Source: Margaritispora aquatica (Eukaryota; Ascomycota; Leotiomycetes; Helotiales; Discinellaceae). From it: 64,000 nucleotides of DNA. Positions 25,320 through 36,900 of the stretch are shown piece after piece (the stretch's first letter is position 1; the number at the start of each line of letters is the position of its first letter). The position numbers and the translations under genes were made by a program. The stretch covers positions 357,207 through 421,206 of the forward strand of contig VJWN01000016.1 of assembly GCA_007644065.1 (NCBI GenBank), given 5' to 3'. The notes beneath the pieces were generated by a model. That model ran no database searches. It saw only the letters and a program-made list of their open reading frames with translations, and was not told the DNA's origin.

Positions 25320-28300
25320 ATGCTACGACGAAATAGCACTAAAAGGCTTGAACGGCGCAAGTCAACATCATCAGCACATAGCAAGTATGAATCCATGGAT
25401 CCTGAAGTTGCTCGGCATTTTGCACATACAGCGGCGGTGTTGGCCTACAATCGAGCTCTGGAAAGGAACAGCGCTGATGGGAACCACAGAGCTGGCGGTC
25501 CCCAAAAATACAGTAGATCTCAGGATCAAGAACCTATATCTCAAACTGGTTTGACGACAAACAATAACCATGGCGTGAGAAGACAACAAAGTGTACGCTT
25601 TGCAGGACCAAATGCGGTGCAGAGAAGACAATCCGTGGGTTCACGAGCAGTTGCTCCGATTCTGCAACAGAAATCTAGCACCATGACCCTCAGACCTATG
25701 GCAATGACGACCAATACTCCAGTCCCAGCAGCATTCCGTCCGCCGAGTAGATCATCCTCAATTGGTAAGGCATCTTTCGTAAGGACAACAGCGGCGAGCT
25801 TCATGGGAGGAGATCCTTTCGATGAATATTATACACGCGAAGATGACGTTGCGTCCACTCCTTCCTCATATCGACGAATTAGAAAAGCAAAATCGATGTT
25901 CAGTCCTCTCAAAGCACCAAGTGTGTACTACACCAATGGTAGTCCAGGTAGGCAAGAAAGCACATATACTAGAGATCACAGTAACTTTTCGAATCCGCAA
26001 GAGTCTCCTATTGGCCGTTCTCGATTGGTCCTTCGAGCCCCAAAATCAATGAGCTTTCTCAGGGTTAACCGAACTCGAAGACAACTACAACAGAATGATG
26101 AGGCGGTTCAGATTGCTAGAGATAGATTTTTCCAAGAGACGGCACAACAGCGACTCAGAGAACAACCGTCATTTCTTTTCAGATCCAGAGCTCAAAGACA
26201 AGAGAAGACATTCCGGAAATCAGTACGTAGCAGCAGTGGAGATCATGAAATAGCTGTTGCATCCGACAACCAGGACCCAACAATCAAAGAGTCTGGACTG
26301 AGAACCGCAGCGCGTAAAGCTTCAAAAACTTTCAAAAGGAAACTCAAGAAGGTTTTCGGAAGAAGTAAAGATGAACCCATCTCAATTCCAAATCAACAAC
26401 TTGACGCCCGAGAATCGCATGTTCTCAAATACAATGGTGATGGGCAGGAAGAGTTTAATGATATACCGTACCCAGACGAAGCATCCCTCTCAAGTGTCGC
26501 CGCAAGAAATCCTTCACTCCACGCGGTGAACTCGAATCAGCGGCTAAGGTCTTTTGCTGGAAGCGTGAAGAGTGCTCGCAGCATAAAAACTGTAAAGAGT
26601 AACCACAGTGATGAAAGATCTCGGGTCACTAGTTGGACCAGCACTGGTGTCGGTACCGTCACCAGTCAACCTCAACGCCCTCCACCTGATCGGGATCAAC
26701 AGCGTCTTTCCATCATTGATGAAATTGGAACTCATATACCATCTTCATCGGCGAAAAGACTTGATCTCCAAGCTCAATTTTTCGGTAACCAGCCAGTTCA
26801 TCTGCCTCAAGGGAATGCTGCAAATATCCCATCGCAACCTCCCAAAACACAAATCAATAGTGCTAGAGTGTACTCGGCATTGATGAAACGCCTAGACGAG
26901 AACGCCCCTGACCCAAAGCTGGAAGCTTCGCAAGAAGCCAGCATAAAGAATCACGCCATTCAAAACCTTACTCCTCAGACCAGGAAAACTCTCGAGGTTA
27001 GTCCAAGCAGCCCAGGCAGCCGAACTCCTGCCACCATCAGACATGTAATTCCGGACGACTCCATGGATGGCCGAAGTCAAAGATCTATCAGTCATGATCA
27101 TCAATGGGTCAGAGTAGATTCAATCAGCTCTGCCAAGGCAGAAACGATGTTTGGCTATACTGGAGAACATGTTCATCAGTGGAAAACTGCAGATACTCTT
27201 CGTGAAGCTCGTATGCGAAATTCAGACGATGTGTTCTCTCCTAAAAATGGTTCTCCACAGAAGAACAGGATCAGACCTACCAGCTCTTCATCCAACAAAG
27301 AGAATCTGCCACCTGGTGATTACAGCTTCGATCGTACCAGAACAACCTTATCTGCAGGAAATATATCTCGCCAAGATAGTACTAAAACATCATACCACAC
27401 AGTTCCTGAAACATTTGGTCTTACTCCTCAAGAGCTTGCTATTCAGAATGAACCTATCATTTCGGAGAAACGAAGACTGCGCGATTCTAGGTCTACTTTC
27501 TTTGGAGGCACAAGTGTCACTATATCGGGCGCGACTAGTCCATATCGACGTGCAATGGCTGAGTTTGAGTCTGAACAGCTGACCAATACAAACCCTCATC
27601 AAATTAATAGCCAATTAACACGAAAATCTATGTATCTAGACCCCGACTCTGCTTTCGAAGGGAACACTGGTAATGACCAAAGTTCGGAAAGAGCATACAG
27701 CGACAGTGTATATTCTCGGAATACAAATGGCCATCCTGCAAGTCGAGGCAGTATCCTATCTCTGCCATTTGATACCAGCCAGTTTCCTGATTTTCCTCTG
27801 TCGGACTCAGGCACAGGCGATGTTGTGATTGTTGATAGAAGTGTCTACAAACCTGCTAAACCTGACTCGGGTCATCGCCGTGGAAATGATTCCTTGGGCT
27901 CTTCCGAATGGAAGAAATGGATGTCTTCAGAAGTTGCCAAACTTGAAAGAGCCAAGCAAAGTCCAGCGGGTTCGTATGTCAATTATGCATTACCGACAAT
28001 GCCTAGATATCAACAAGGACATTTCCGTGAGCGCGCTCAGATTCACGATGATGATGAGGTCGATATGCCACCTCGGAAAATATTTGTGGCCAAACAACCT
28101 CTTGGTGTGATTCAACAACGGAGTCCTAACATCCAGAACCCACCTGTCCCGAAGCCAATACTCAAGAAGCAATCCACACTCTCTATGAGAGAAAATACTA
28201 CAAAATCCTCATCACCCTCGCGCATCCCCGTTCCTGCTCCTCCACCAATCCCACCACGCTCACCGCTGCGCATTATGCCATCCAGAACCTCAATGCGCTC

Positions 28301-28904
28301 ACAAGCTACCCCTGTTTCGGCTACTAGAGTCATTGCATCTAGTGGAAGAAATGTTCTGCATAAGCGAAATACCTCTCAGGCAACGTTGAGAAGTGTCAAG
28401 AGTTTTGGCGGAAGTGTGAAGAGTGTGGACAAGGAAACGCCTGCTAAGCTCGTTAAGAGGAGAAAGTCGGGGTATAGTGGTGCTAACACACCTCTTTCAA
28501 ACCAGGACGCTGGATTCGATGGGGTCAATGACTGGCGAAGTGTTAGTCGAAATGGAAGGGGGAGTGTAACTCCCGCTGGCTTTGGCTATAGCCTTGGGGA
28601 ATTGGAAGAAATGTATGGTAGTGAAGGTGGTGGTGAAGGTGGTAGGGTATTGGTTGATCCCATCATGGGTGTCAGTGGAAAACCGTCCAGTGATATGGGT
28701 AGAGGTGAGCTTGGTAGTGGCAAGAAGGAGTTCATCAGGAGAGATGGTGTCGGTGTGAGCTATGTGGAAGAGGAGCAAGCGCATGTTAAGGGGAGTCGGA
28801 TGATGGTTGACTCGTTTCTGAACTCGAGAAGGAGGAGGATTGCTAGTGGCAGTGGGAGTGCAGATTCTAGTGAGCAAGGAGGTGCTGGGTCTGTGTTCTT
28901 GTGA
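25320..28904 (+). CDS. Large basic Ser/Arg-rich protein of unknown function
   Basis: One uninterrupted frame of 1194 residues starting MLRRNSTKRLERRKSTSS. I do not recognise the family. The composition is that of a mostly disordered, basic, serine-rich protein with many RRQSV- and RKSM-type sites that would suit basophilic kinases such as PKA. A lysine-rich patch, FKRKLKKVFGRSK, lies near residue 340. A proline-rich stretch, PVPAPPPIPPRSPLR, lies near 975 and looks like an SH3-type ligand. Two repeats of the form SVKSFGGSVKSVD and GSVKSARSIKTVKS occur. No transmembrane segment is seen. The length of an unbroken frame with regular codon use makes it a real gene. A cytoskeletal or polarity-scaffold role is possible, but that is guesswork. 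Confidence 0.75.
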   Translation: MLRRNSTKRLERRKSTSSAHSKYESMDPEVARHFAHTAAVLAYNRALERNSADGNHRAGGPQKYSRSQDQEPISQTGLTTNNNHGVRRQQSVRFAGPNAVQRRQSVGSRAVAPILQQKSSTMTLRPMAMTTNTPVPAAFRPPSRSSSIGKASFVRTTAASFMGGDPFDEYYTREDDVASTPSSYRRIRKAKSMFSPLKAPSVYYTNGSPGRQESTYTRDHSNFSNPQESPIGRSRLVLRAPKSMSFLRVNRTRRQLQQNDEAVQIARDRFFQETAQQRLREQPSFLFRSRAQRQEKTFRKSVRSSSGDHEIAVASDNQDPTIKESGLRTAARKASKTFKRKLKKVFGRSKDEPISIPNQQLDARESHVLKYNGDGQEEFNDIPYPDEASLSSVAARNPSLHAVNSNQRLRSFAGSVKSARSIKTVKSNHSDERSRVTSWTSTGVGTVTSQPQRPPPDRDQQRLSIIDEIGTHIPSSSAKRLDLQAQFFGNQPVHLPQGNAANIPSQPPKTQINSARVYSALMKRLDENAPDPKLEASQEASIKNHAIQNLTPQTRKTLEVSPSSPGSRTPATIRHVIPDDSMDGRSQRSISHDHQWVRVDSISSAKAETMFGYTGEHVHQWKTADTLREARMRNSDDVFSPKNGSPQKNRIRPTSSSSNKENLPPGDYSFDRTRTTLSAGNISRQDSTKTSYHTVPETFGLTPQELAIQNEPIISEKRRLRDSRSTFFGGTSVTISGATSPYRRAMAEFESEQLTNTNPHQINSQLTRKSMYLDPDSAFEGNTGNDQSSERAYSDSVYSRNTNGHPASRGSILSLPFDTSQFPDFPLSDSGTGDVVIVDRSVYKPAKPDSGHRRGNDSLGSSEWKKWMSSEVAKLERAKQSPAGSYVNYALPTMPRYQQGHFRERAQIHDDDEVDMPPRKIFVAKQPLGVIQQRSPNIQNPPVPKPILKKQSTLSMRENTTKSSSPSRIPVPAPPPIPPRSPLRIMPSRTSMRSQATPVSATRVIASSGRNVLHKRNTSQATLRSVKSFGGSVKSVDKETPAKLVKRRKSGYSGANTPLSNQDAGFDGVNDWRSVSRNGRGSVTPAGFGYSLGELEEMYGSEGGGEGGRVLVDPIMGVSGKPSSDMGRGELGSGKKEFIRRDGVGVSYVEEEQAHVKGSRMMVDSFLNSRRRRIASGSGSADSSEQGGAGSVFL

Positions 28905-30836
28905 ATGGCATGCTGTGTAGTCTATGGGATATATGGGGCTTGGGGTAGTGGTATTAGTTTCTATTGGTGTTGTGGTTTTCAGGTGCGAAGGTGAAGATTA
29001 TGATTGGAATTGGGTATTGGTTTTGGTATGGGTACAGGAATATGAGATACCCAAGGTTATGTAGGAGAGAAGAAAACGGGGTTCCGAGAAGTTTATTGAC
29101 TACAACTTATCATAGAGTTGGATGTTATGAGGAATATTGATTTGTCCTTGCTGTCTTCTTTCAGCGAGAGCAAGGGAACCGAAAAGTAAGTATCTTAGTC
29201 AGGTACGTAGATAGAATAGAGAATAGAGAATAGCGAGCAATCGGCCATTCATATACTTGTTCTCTTTTTTTAAATTTTAACAGCTCCATCGTGTGATATG
29301 ATACGCAATACTATGCAGCCGCGTCGACGGACGGACTTTTGAAAGTTGGTAGAGAAAAAGGGTTTGAGTTGATACTGATTGCTGATTGGTGGATGCCAAC
29401 TCGTTCTCGCTTATTTAGCGAATGTTGCCTGCTGCTGCTGCTGCTACTACTGTGTTGCTTGCCTGTTGCATCTCGACCTTGACGCTCTGGGTTTGCGAAA
29501 CCACTTCATCACTTCATTATCTTTTAAATCAGTATTTAGGTTTGAAAAGAAAAAGAAAAAGATCATGATGGACTCTTGAGTCTCTTTAGTCTCTTCTACG
29601 TCTTGGGTTGGAAATCACCATATGATAATGGTGGAGGGGATGTGAGGGGTGCGAGGGATGCAAGGGTGTTGATGGTGGTGGTAATGGTGATGGTGATGAT
29701 AGTGGTGGTAGTGGTAGTAGTCCTGATTATAGCGCAAAAGTCGAATCAGAAGCCGGAGTAAAAGGAGAAGGAGAAGAGAAAGAGGTTATGCTCAGGATAG
29801 GTGATTTGGTGAGGAAAAGATTCTGCATCTTACTTGGTCCAATACCACCGCCACCGCCACCACCACCACTGCTACCCACAATAAAAGAGGCGAGAATTCA
29901 CTCCTGCCGATTCTACAAACGCGCCCTCGTCTCGAGAGCGTTGAGGTTGTCCTCCCGGACTCAGTATTTGAGGGCGTAGCTCTCGATGGGTTGTGAGGGG
30001 TGTTGTCTGCTATCTTGGCTCTTTGACGCTCATTCGAGATTGAGTGTGAAGTTGAGATTGTTGTTGTGGGGTGGTGTGGTCTTCATGCTTTTTTTTGTGG
30101 ACATGGGTTCTCACTTGAGGGGGGTAGGAGTGGGGGAGGTGTGAAGGTTGAATTATAAAGAAGAATTACAATATAGTATATTTCAAGAGGTGAGAATTAC
30201 GAAATGATCGAGCTTTAAGTGGTGGGGAGTAAAAGTAATGAATATTTAAGAACTGTTTGCGGTGATGTTTGGTGAGGTTGCAATATGCATCTCTTTATCT
30301 ACCAAATTTCGTTTATAGTCTGGCTGATTATCCCGAACTCGTCTAATAGTTTGATGATTAGCATAAAGATAAATGATGACATACTCTAAAACAGCTTGTA
30401 GATTCCTTTCTATGATCTTATGGCATAGAGATGTTGCGGATTTCTTTGGTGGAATATATATTTCGTAGATTTCGAAAAACAAACAATGAGGTAAATCGGC
30501 TAGGGGTTTCTATGGAAAATGGAAGTTTCATGCCCTTTTGTTCTAACACAGTAACAAGGACACTTGTAGATGACAGCGTTTCTCTTTCAAGGGTTTAAGC
30601 GAGCTGAATGAGACTATGATACTAGTGAATAGGAAGATATTTCATTGATTTCGATGTCTTATGACAAGTCGGACAGTTCTAGGGTTCAATCGTTTTATCG
30701 AGGATGAACAAATATCCATACAATCATTTCAGAAAAAAAAACAAAATCTCAGCCCACATGACCAAAGTCGACACCGAGAGAACTATGCTTTCTTGTCCTT
30801 TGCCGAGAAAAGATCTTGTCCAATCCCCAAACCAGC
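28905..30836. other. Intergenic region with several simple repeats
   Basis: About 1.9 kb between two genes that end facing each other. It contains CTG/CTA triplets (29430-29450), a GGT/GAT-rich triplet tract (29669-29722) and a CCACCG tract (29847-29871). The stretch 30150-30500 is AT-rich. Only short chance frames are present. Confidence 0.6.
29669..29722. repeat. Degenerate (GGT/GAT)n triplet repeat
   Basis: Imperfect purine-rich triplet repeat made of GGTGGT, GATGGTGAT and GTAGTG units, visible by eye in the 3' intergenic region. Confidence 0.7.
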
Positions 30837-31885
30837 TCACTCCTCTTGCCTCATGACCCTAACTTCCGCCGCCAAAGCCCCCGCCGCAGCCTTCCTCACA
30901 ATGGCCTCAGCATCCGTCTCCATGCCATACGTGAAATACCAAGTAGGATTCATCTGCATCGCCTTCGCAAACGCCTCGACCCTACTCTGAGCCGGTCTCC
31001 ATCCAAACCTGACCTTGAACTCATCGATATACAGGGTCCAGGGCTGCAGCTCGCCCGTGGCATTGAAGTGTGATGTCCGGCGTGTATACAGCGCGTCCAT
31101 CGTCACGAGCTGGTCAGCCGTGAAGCGTCGCTCGCCGGGTGGGTTGATCCCTGCGCATGGGTATCTGTGGATGGTTTTGGGGAGGAATTTCAGTTTGGCC
31201 GGTGGTGGCTCGAGAGCGAGCGTGGAATGCGAGTAGGCGTCGAGGTCGGTGAAGAAGTCTTGCGTGTCCGGGATGAATTGGATGCGGTGGTTCGCGTATG
31301 GATGTGGGTTCTGGGAAGGCGGTGGTGGCGGTGGTGGTGCGGGTGGTGGTAGGGCAGTGTTGGTGGACAGTGCTTGCCATGTCGAAGGGGTGTTTTTGCC
31401 TGTGAAATCTGCGGGGAGGAGGAAATTGTCGCTGTTTAGTGGTTGGACTGATGATGGCGCGGGAGTTGTGTCTCGGATGGTACCAATCTGTGAGGTGTTT
31501 GTTAGTTTTTGGTTGGAAAGGGCTCTAAAAGGTGGTAGAACCTACCTGGTGGACCAAATTTCGGAAATCATCAAAGTCTTTGTCATTCACAAATAATGGA
31601 CTATCAAAGCTAGTTGCAGCTGGGCTCTGCTCTTTGTCAGACTCGCGTAGCAGGATGTTTACACGACTTATTAGAAGGCTTACCAGCTGCATCAATTGCT
31701 CATAGTAACCAATCCCGTTATCTGGAGTCGCAGCTCGAGTTTTTGAATGGCCAGGTAAGTACTGTGTGCTGTCAGCTTGTGTGCAGAATCGAACTTTTAA
31801 GTTTGAGCCCTACCTCCTCTAGCAAATCCGCAAATTCGTCATCCTGCGCAGCACTCGGAGGACTGGAATTGTTTTGTACCTCCAT
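30837..31885 (-). CDS. Unrecognised 312-residue protein with proline-rich centre
   Basis: Three exons, 31814-31885, 31546-31761 and 30837-31487, are in phase and give 312 residues starting MEVQNNSSPPSAAQDDEFADLLEE. The middle has a proline run (LPPPAPPPPPPPSQ). The C-terminal third is compact: RRFTADQLVTMDALYTRR, then LQPWTLYIDEFKVRFGWRP and a helical tail to VMRQEE. I do not recognise it. The order of helices and the WRP-like turn suggest a small folded domain, possibly helix-turn-helix, but that is inference. Bases 31626-31682 of exon 2 could also be an intron. A GTAAGC donor and CAG acceptor 57 bases apart keep the frame, so two isoforms of similar plausibility exist. Confidence 0.65.
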
Positions 31886-32265
31886 CTTACAACCGTTGTC
31901 TGCATTGAGTTCTATTTGCAGACTAAACAGATGTGTCGAGAGCTATGAGTATTGCGACTCAGGTGCGATTGTGTTGGTTCGGGTTTGGAGGAAGGGTCTG
32001 AGATCATGATTGGAGATCGCAAGATGGCGAGATAGTACGGTATGGAAGATATTCGACAGCACATTTTCAATTTCATATTTAGCTCAACTACAGATTCATC
32101 TGAATGTGTAAACTACTTTGTAAACATTGATGTATTGTCTTTGCTTTTTGATGTAAGGACAATTCTCGCTTATTTTGAACACTAAAGCTCAATTTTAATT
32201 TATGTATACTAACGATCACCTACATGTATTTTAGAACCTTATAATCCCTTTTTCTATCCATAAAT
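31886..32265. other. AT-rich divergent spacer
   Basis: About 380 bases between two genes pointing away from each other. It is AT-rich from 32060 on. No element was recognised. Confidence 0.4.
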
Positions 32266-33099
32266 TTGAAGAAAACACCTTACTTCTCGATAGGAAATGA
32301 TTTTACCTGTGTTCAAATCGAAAAAAAAAATCGAAAAAGCAAGCAATGCTTGAGCTCTGATGAGTCTAATTCACTAATATTCATTAGCAATATTAATGAT
32401 GCCATGCATAACGTTCTGGGAATTGTGAATAAGAATATCGAAACTCTTGGTATTTCCGAGCAGGTTGCAGCACAAGACATCAGCAAGGTCAGCCCTCATA
32501 TCGCAGAACTCATTGGTAACAATGGAAGCACTGGTATCGCCACACCTATCATTGTTGAGCATGAGATGGCTGGATTCGAGCTCAAAGATGAGACAGTAGC
32601 AGACATTCCCAGCTGTGAAGCTCTTATTGCAAGAGAAATCGAAAAGTTCTCTGAGTTGGTCAAGCCAACTAAGGATGGTGAGGACTACAGTAACTCTCCA
32701 GCTATCTCTTCGGGCAGTAGTAGCAAGGCCGTTGCAGACATCGAGGAACTTAATGTTGAGGCTGTTCAGAGTGGCGCCGAAAAATTGGATGCCATCAGAC
32801 ATGATGCAAACGTCCTTGGGGGCAAGATGGATTCCCCAGCCTCAGAGAGCAAAGCCGAAATTGAAACTCTGGTCTGCCATAATGAGATTTTCCAAAAAGG
32901 CATCTCGGCTATCAACAATATCGATGTTCTACAGGTTCAACTAAAGAGCACGTCCACTGGTTTACCTAAAACCGACCAAATTAGCAGGGATGAGCCCACT
33001 CCTGTGGCTGAAATAGCTAGAGACAGCCCCTTAGCTGTTAGTATTCAAATTCAATTCCCGTGTGCAATCAGTGGCGGTGAGATGGATGGCGTTCATTGA
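32266..33099 (+). CDS. Hypothetical acidic protein, unrecognised
   Basis: A single frame of up to 277 residues. The first ATG (32266) lies just before a poly-A-rich, low-quality leader (EKKNRKSKQ). The ATG at 32404 (MHNVLGIVNKN) is a likelier start and would give 231 residues. The product is acidic and Ser/Glu/Ile-rich, with repeated amphipathic stretches (HNVLGIVNKNIETL, ALIAREIEKFSELV, VCHNEIFQKGISAINNIDVLQVQL) that could form helices. It has no signal peptide, membrane span or cysteine pattern. The codon pattern looks coding, but no family is recognised. It lies about 0.8 kb from the NLR gene end. A lineage-specific gene is the best description. Confidence 0.5.
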   Translation: MKKTPYFSIGNDFTCVQIEKKNRKSKQCLSSDESNSLIFISNINDAMHNVLGIVNKNIETLGISEQVAAQDISKVSPHIAELIGNNGSTGIATPIIVEHEMAGFELKDETVADIPSCEALIAREIEKFSELVKPTKDGEDYSNSPAISSGSSSKAVADIEELNVEAVQSGAEKLDAIRHDANVLGGKMDSPASESKAEIETLVCHNEIFQKGISAINNIDVLQVQLKSTSTGLPKTDQISRDEPTPVAEIARDSPLAVSIQIQFPCAISGGEMDGVH

Positions 33100-33922
33100 T
33101 TCAGGTCTGACGATGAGTGAGCTGGGAGGTATTATTTCCGAGATATTAGTTTGTTTTTCAGGGGATTTGAAAGCTCTTCAGATGATGTACACTACGTAAC
33201 GAATTCGGCTTCCCCTGAAACTCACTGTGACAGTTTCGGGCATCTTGCTAGACGATGATGACGTAAGGCGCTCTTATAAAGGTAGCTAGACAATATACAA
33301 TTTAACGAGTTACCAATTAACACCTTCCCGATAACCCTTCCGAGCTTTTATAGACGTCCATACACTTCTAATATATTTTAGTGAATTATGTATTACGGTC
33401 ACAAGCAAAATGCACAACGAAACTAATGGACGATAGGTAGGCTCGACAGGCGAGCCAGTTTCTGCCTGGCAGGAGATTCTCGGTTAGATGGAATAATCTG
33501 AAAGGAATCATGTAGCGGAGTCTAGGAGTTTCTGACGTTAGTCCTTGATGATACGGTGGACTCTATTGAGAACGAAGGTTCTATATGTTCTATATAAGAC
33601 TGGCACGTCTGTCATTAGATAGGAGCTTCGTGCTCAACTTGAAATAGCAATTCACACTTGTTAGTAATATAACTGGAATCACTTTGAGTGATTCACCGTG
33701 TCTAGATCCGTACCTTTCCACCCCAACCAGCGACCGGATTGTGACAATACACCTATCCCTTGCCCCAATCCCCTGTTTATCAAAGTTATTAAAAAAAAGA
33801 AATAGAAAGTTGAATTAGATTAGTGGTGCGAAGTAGAAAGAACTTTACGAGGCCCATGATATGATTATAGAGTGTGAAGTATTTCAAGCCGACCACCTGT
33901 ACAATATACATCCTTGAATATG
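33100..33922. other. AT-rich spacer with possible transposon remnant
   Basis: Spacer between the hypothetical gene and the NLR gene end. It holds the candidate element at 33397-33746 with inverted ends. The rest shows nothing. Confidence 0.5.
33397..33746. mobile_element. Candidate solo LTR or small non-autonomous element (350 bp)
   Basis: The segment opens with GGTCACAA and closes with TTGTGACA, an 8-base inverted end with one mismatch at the outermost base. Inside are a TATA-like TCTATATAAGACTGG (near 33588), a perfect 7-base hairpin (33677-33683 with 33687-33693), and a TCTAGATCC...CACCCCAACC tract close to the right end, similar in feel to retroelement LTR ends. No clear target-site duplication is seen (flanks TATTAC and ATACAC), and no coding part. 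Low certainty. Confidence 0.3.
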
Positions 33923-36900
33923 TCAACCGGTTGTCTCCCGTCGATCAAGGGCTCCCTCTTCTAGACTGTCAAGAATACGAAGTCTATCTTCTAAATATCG
34001 AGAATTTGAATGGTCAGGTCCAAAGGCTTTTCTACATCCAATTAAAGCGTCTAAATACATAGTCCTTGCCTTTGATATATTGCCTTGAGATTCAAAGAGA
34101 GCGCCTAGGTTGTGAATAGCATTGAGCGCTGGTGGATAAGTCATTATATTTTCTATACCCAAAGTAATACTGTAGCCTTGCAGTGCCCGTTGGTACATTT
34201 GTTCGGCCTTGTCCAGCTTGTCCTGGCAAGTATAGAGGGTCCCGAAATTATTGACCGTATCAAGCGTCGACGTGTGCTCGGGACCCAAGGCTATCTCGTA
34301 GCCTTGTAGTGCTAGCTGGTACATCTGCTCGGCCTTATCTAGCTTACCCTGCTTAGTATAGAGGATCCCGAGGTTATTGACCGTATTAAGCGTCGACGTG
34401 TGCTCGGGACCCAAGGCTTTCTCGTAGCCTTGTAGTGCCCGCTGGTACATCTGCTCGGCCTTGTCCAGCTTGCCCTGAGATTTATAAAGGTTCCCGATGT
34501 TATTGACCGTATCGAGCGTCGACGTGTGCTCGGGACCCAAGGCTTTCTCGTAGCCTTGTAGTGCCCGCTGGTACATCTGCTCGGCCTTGTCCAGCTTGCC
34601 CTGGTCAGTATAGAGGTTCCCGAGGTTATTGACCGTATCAAGCGTCGACGTGTGCTCGGGACCCCAGGCTTTCTCGTAGCCTTGTAGTGCTAGCTGGTAC
34701 ATCTGCTCGGCCTTGTCCAGCTTGCCCTGAGATTTATAAAGGTTCCCGAGGTTATTGACCGTATCGAGCGTCGACGTATGCTCGGGACCTAAGACCTTTT
34801 CGTAGCCTTGTAGTGCCAGCTGGTACATCTGCTCGGCCTTATCTAGCTTACCCTGCTTAGTATAGAGAATCCCGAGGTTATTGACCGTATCGAGCGTCGA
34901 CGTATGCTCGGGACCTAAGACCTTTTCGTAGCCTTGTAGTGCCCGCTGGTATATCTGCTCGGCCTTATCCAGCTTACCCTGCTTAGTATAGAGGATCCCG
35001 AGGTTATTGACCATAGCGAGCGTCGACCTATGCTCAGGACCCTGGACCTTCTCGTAGCCTTGTAGTGCCTGCTGGTATATTTGTTCGGCCTTGTCTAGAT
35101 TATCCTGATTTTGACATATATTTCCTAATCTGTAAAGACTAATTAGATATACAGCAGTGTCTGTAAAATCTGTAGTTGTGGGAGCAAATTTCCAATATTG
35201 AAGTACTTCGGCAACATGTGGTAAGAGTCGTCGCTGAATAGTTGCAAAGTCTGTTGTCTCCTCATCTGGAACCGCAAGGCCAATAGTTGTTATTGCTATC
35301 TGTGAAAAGTCATTGTCGGTCCTTGTATTAAGTGACGCTTGGATCCAGTCATGGACCACCGCATGCATTGAATAGCTATCACTGTTGTCATTCTGTTCCA
35401 CAAGCGAAAACTCCAAAAGAATGTCCACCGCCGCTAAAAAGTTGACCTCAGTAGCCGCGATCTCTTGCAGCCAGTCTGGCCGATCATTCTCCCATTCCGG
35501 CCACTTAAGCAATTGGTACCAAAGCTCCTGATTGTCCAGATAGCCCCATAGTTGTAATAGCTTTGCAGCTCTTGCATCTTGACGCTCTACCTCATCAAAT
35601 GAGATTTGCCACGTCGTGATAATTGTCCGCTCAGGATAATCATCCCGCCTTTTCATTTGTCTATGGAGTTCGTTCCATGATTTGCTGTACAGCTCGAGAT
35701 ACTTGACAATAGTGGTCTTAGAAACATAGGAGCCCGCAAAGACTAAAGCCAACGGGAGACAACCCAGCCTTTTGACAAGATTGACTGCATCTGAGAGGTG
35801 TTAGCTGAAGAGAAAGAGATATTGGATCACGCTTCTCGCTGCACTTTTGGTACCTAGAATAGAATGAAGGACTAACCTGGATCCCAATCCTCGATCCCTA
35901 ATGAACTCTCTAAATTCGCTTGTTTACTGCCGAGCCTCAAACTACGCCTCGCATGGTTCTCGAGGAGTAGCAGACCGTCGACAATGCCAATTTTCTTTAA
36001 GTGGACCGAGCTTCCAAGCGAGACAAGGCGTTGAAGCCGAGTTGTGATAATAATCGATCCAGTATCGCCTCTTGGGAAGTATTGTGTGATGTCATATGAT
36101 GAAATTCCGGTGTGTTGATCGAGCTCTTCTTCATAGGACGTCTTGTCGATGTTGTCAAAAACCAAAAGCCACTGGGTGTTGCCCTTGAGAGCAAACCATT
36201 TCAAGACTTCTCGCGCTGCCTCCCTAGACTCATCTAGGCCTTGTATCTTCTGTATGTCTATATCGGCTATCTGGCTCTTTGGAAGACGTAAAGCTATACG
36301 TAGCAGGCTCTGAATTAGCGATTCCTCTGTTTTCCCATCTATCCAGAAGAATGATGTGTATATATCTTTGTGCAGCCTTGCGTATTCGATAGCTAGCTGA
36401 GTCTTGCCCATGCCCCCTAGTCCATGAGTCACACATATCTTACGGCGATCCCTTACTTCTCCTGGGGCTAACTGCCTTTCTACCGATTCCAAATCCGTCC
36501 TACGTCCAACAAAGGCACTTGTCTTTGGCACACCCGTCAAATCAAAGTCAACATCGAAGGATGGTTTGAGATTGCCAGCCAGAGCTACGGTATAATCAGC
36601 TTTTAGCGCGTTTAAAATTACGTTATCTCTTCTATAAGGAGGTAGAATACACAAAAGCCCTTGACACGATGTATAATTGGATAATCACAGAACACCCTTA
36701 GACTGTCTGTCACTTACCAGCTTCGACACCACTCTCAGTCTTCCAATTTTGCTGCACCTTTTTGGGTGCCTTATCCACCATTAACTTCAAATGGCTGGCT
36801 ACTTTCTTGAACTCGTTGCTTTGCCCGGCAAACTTGACCATGTTGATATGATCAGCCATAATGGCAATTGGCTCAGCATCCACTTGGCCTGGAACTACAG

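Noticed and set aside
34190..35110. Regular direct repeats resembling a CRISPR-like array
   Set aside because: The period is 126 bases with no unique spacers, and the units encode TPRs in frame in a eukaryotic genome.
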